Of a stretch of 13,834 nt of DNA, positions 12,604-13,834 are shown in pieces. The notes under the pieces were generated by a model, which was given only the letters and a program-made list of their open reading frames with translations, did no database searches and was not told where the DNA came from. Location: the NCBI GenBank assembly GCA_964484095.1, contig CAZAEB010000013.1, forward strand, positions 1 through 13,834. The letters are read 5' to 3'. Positions within the stretch are counted from its first letter, which is position 1. Every line of letters starts with the position of its first letter. The DNA is from CAZAEB01 sp964484095. GTDB taxonomy: Bacteria > Patescibacteriota > Microgenomatia > UBA12405 > BS750m-G30. Both the position numbers and the translations under genes were made by a program.

Positions 12604-12612
12604 ATTATAGCA
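12604..12612 (-). promoter_or_regulatory. Extended -10 promoter of the His leader/tRNA-His transcript
   Basis: Minus strand reads TGC-TATAAT, with the perfect hexamer at 12604-12609 and the same TGC extension as the nfeD promoter. Seven nt separate it from the leader-peptide ATG, placing the start of transcription at that codon. No good -35 box is visible at the usual distance. Confidence 0.78.
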
Positions 12613-12648
12613 CAGATTAATTACACTAACATTTTGTCATTGCATCTC

Positions 12649-13275
12649 TCAGCTACCTGATAAAGTCACTTTCTGCTGGGATATTAAAGAATAGCCGATC
12701 AGAGGACCATAAAAAGGTCTATATATACCTCCTAACCCTATAATCTCTTTCTCTGAGGAAATACGCTCTGCTGTGAGGTGAATATCAAGCAACTTCATAA
12801 ATAATCCGTGACTGACCAGTAAACAACTGTCTCTTTTTCTGTAATTATTAGCAACAAATTGAATTCTTTTAATTATCTTGGCTTTGCTCTCGTCTAAAGT
12901 ATCATTAAGAAATGATTTTAAAAAATTCCTTCTCATTCGAACCAACATGCCGTCTGTTATTTGTGTTGTTGAATCTATCTTCATTCCTAAAATCGATTCT
13001 AGATTATGGGGAATATTTCGTAATTCGCTCATACAAAAAATCTCAGCTTCAAGAAATTCACTCATTAGTTGGGCAGTTTGCTGACAACATACTGAGGGGG
13101 CATAATAAATGCTCTTTATATGTAGCATCTTTAATATATTTTTCGCGTTATTTATCTCTTGTCTTCCAACACTTGATAATTCTAAATATTGTCTTCCTAA
13201 CCCACTCTGGAAGTGGTCAAATAACAAATTTCCTCCATAACCTACGCTTGCATATCTAATGATAGTATTATCCAT
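12649..13275 (-). CDS. Histidine-phosphatase-superfamily-like protein, active site degenerate
   Basis: A 208-aa protein with the layout of the histidine phosphatase (phosphoglycerate mutase-like) superfamily: a first strand ending R-Y-A-S at 7-10 where the family has R-H-G, then S-V-G-R-Q-E at 35-40, I-Y-Y-A-P-S-V-C-C-Q-Q-T-A at 56-68, and V-S-H-G at 154-157. The second His (156) is kept, but the phosphate-accepting first His is Tyr8 and the usual Arg of the S-P-L-x-R motif is Cys63. Catalysis by the known mechanism is therefore unlikely; it may be a binding pseudoenzyme or a divergent enzyme. It follows the next upstream ORF by 8 nt, so the two form a unit, and it ends 36 nt before the His-leader -10 box. 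The name refers to the superfamily and does not link it to the His attenuators. Confidence 0.62.
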   Translation of the reverse strand: MDNTIIRYASVGYGGNLLFDHFQSGLGRQYLELSSVGRQEINNAKNILKMLHIKSIYYAPSVCCQQTAQLMSEFLEAEIFCMSELRNIPHNLESILGMKIDSTTQITDGMLVRMRRNFLKSFLNDTLDESKAKIIKRIQFVANNYRKRDSCLLVSHGLFMKLLDIHLTAERISSEKEIIGLGGIYRPFYGPLIGYSLISQQKVTLSGS

Positions 13276-13283
13276 CGTTTCTC

Positions 13284-13832
13284 TTAAAAGAAATTAAATA
13301 TTGGCAATATTCTTACAAAATCTGGTATGTCTAACAATTCTCGTAACATTTTCTTGTTCTGTCGTACGTATACCTCATTTGGAGTATGTTTATTTAATAT
13401 AATACATCCCTTAGGAAATCTTAATGCCAATGATTTATAAACCGCGAGATAATTACACATTTGCCGAAAAGCTAAATTAAAGAACTCGCTATGTTCACGA
13501 GCACCATATAACTTACTAAACATATGATTACGATTACTGGCAACAAATTCAAGTTGTTTTGCAAAGGTGTTTGGCAATGAACCTGATTCAAACAATTGAG
13601 CCATCTTTTCAGCAACCTCGACCTGTATTCGCGGTAAATCGACCATGAGAGTCTTAAATACACCTGCTTCAACCGTTGAATACGGAAATCGTTGACCATA
13701 TGCTTCTTGGGCGCATCCAGCACTTAAGCGAACATTTTGCTCAAATAGATCCGCACTTCCTTCGGCAAATTGATCAACAACACAAGAGAGATCTGACTCA
13801 ATTTCACACACCAGAGGTCTAAATACAACGGT
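13284..13832 (-). CDS. Unknown protein, C-terminal part (runs off the window)
   Basis: The frame is open to the right edge, so the gene's start lies beyond the window; an in-frame GTG at 13811 is possible but unsupported by a ribosome site. About 183 residues are visible. I recognise no family. The segment looks soluble and mostly helical, with Cys residues near its start (V-C-E-I-E-S-D-L-S-C) and a C-terminus that alternates strands and helices (F-P-K-G-C-I-I-L, then P-D-F-V-R-I-L-P-I-F). The stop is 8 nt before the phosphatase-like gene, so both are probably co-transcribed and may act together. Confidence 0.6.
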   Translation of the reverse strand, partial: TVVFRPLVCEIESDLSCVVDQFAEGSADLFEQNVRLSAGCAQEAYGQRFPYSTVEAGVFKTLMVDLPRIQVEVAEKMAQLFESGSLPNTFAKQLEFVASNRNHMFSKLYGAREHSEFFNLAFRQMCNYLAVYKSLALRFPKGCIILNKHTPNEVYVRQNKKMLRELLDIPDFVRILPIFNFF

Positions 13833-13834
13833 TT

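Noticed and set aside
12492..12612. A T-box riboswitch upstream of tRNA-His
   Set aside because: T-boxes act on synthetase or amino-acid genes and need a specifier loop and a T-box sequence binding the tRNA end; neither is seen. The His-codon ORF with competing hairpins explains the terminator better.

Overview
This AT-rich window looks like chromosome of a small-genome bacterium of the Patescibacteria/CPR, most likely a Microgenomates-type lineage. That placement is inferred from compact gene packing, very short intergenic gaps, scarce Shine-Dalgarno sites, shortened enzymes, an archaeal-type triosephosphate isomerase and several CPR-style hypotheticals. UGA is used as a stop (the pgk gene), which argues against the UGA=Gly code of Gracilibacteria/SR1.

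Layout. Bases 1-2727 (+): the 3' part of a polytopic glycosyltransferase-C-like membrane protein, an overlapping acylphosphatase gene, then an NfeD/SPFH-stomatin membrane pair with its own promoter. Bases 2730-6648 (-): a carbon-metabolism operon read tpiA, rpiB, pgk, gap, rpe-like, covering triose-phosphate interconversion, the two ATP/NAD(P)H-forming steps of lower glycolysis and pentose-phosphate isomerisation. It converges on the SPFH gene with only 2 nt between the stops. Bases 6670-8327 (-): trpS, a coupled 74-aa hypothetical and a retropepsin-like aspartic protease; the last two overlap across a GC-rich inverted repeat. Bases 8340-10144 (-): a half-size ABC exporter with its own promoter. 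Bases 10262-12612 (-): the most interesting part, a tRNA-His locus with nested attenuators. Bases 12649-13834 (-): a degenerate histidine-phosphatase-like protein and the C-terminal part of an unknown protein running off the window.

The tRNA-His locus reads, in transcription order: an extended -10 promoter; a 15-codon leader peptide with three consecutive His codons; mutually exclusive hairpins ending in an intrinsic terminator; the tRNA-His(GUG) gene; a second 24-codon leader peptide with two adjacent His codons starting 4 nt after the tRNA; a second antiterminator/terminator pair; and a 540-aa protein that contains no histidine at all, followed by a 113-aa membrane protein that also has none. 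In both attenuators the antiterminator strand copies the 3' arm of the terminator. The geometry matches ribosome-mediated attenuation as in the enterobacterial his operon, but here it appears to control a tRNA gene and an unknown protein instead of histidine biosynthesis. The inference is a histidine-starvation response that raises tRNA-His and makes a protein that can be translated without histidine.

A second recurring theme is promoter architecture: four promoters (nfeD, tpiA, trpS and the His leader) have a TGn extended -10 box placed 5-7 nt before the ATG, predicting leaderless mRNAs.
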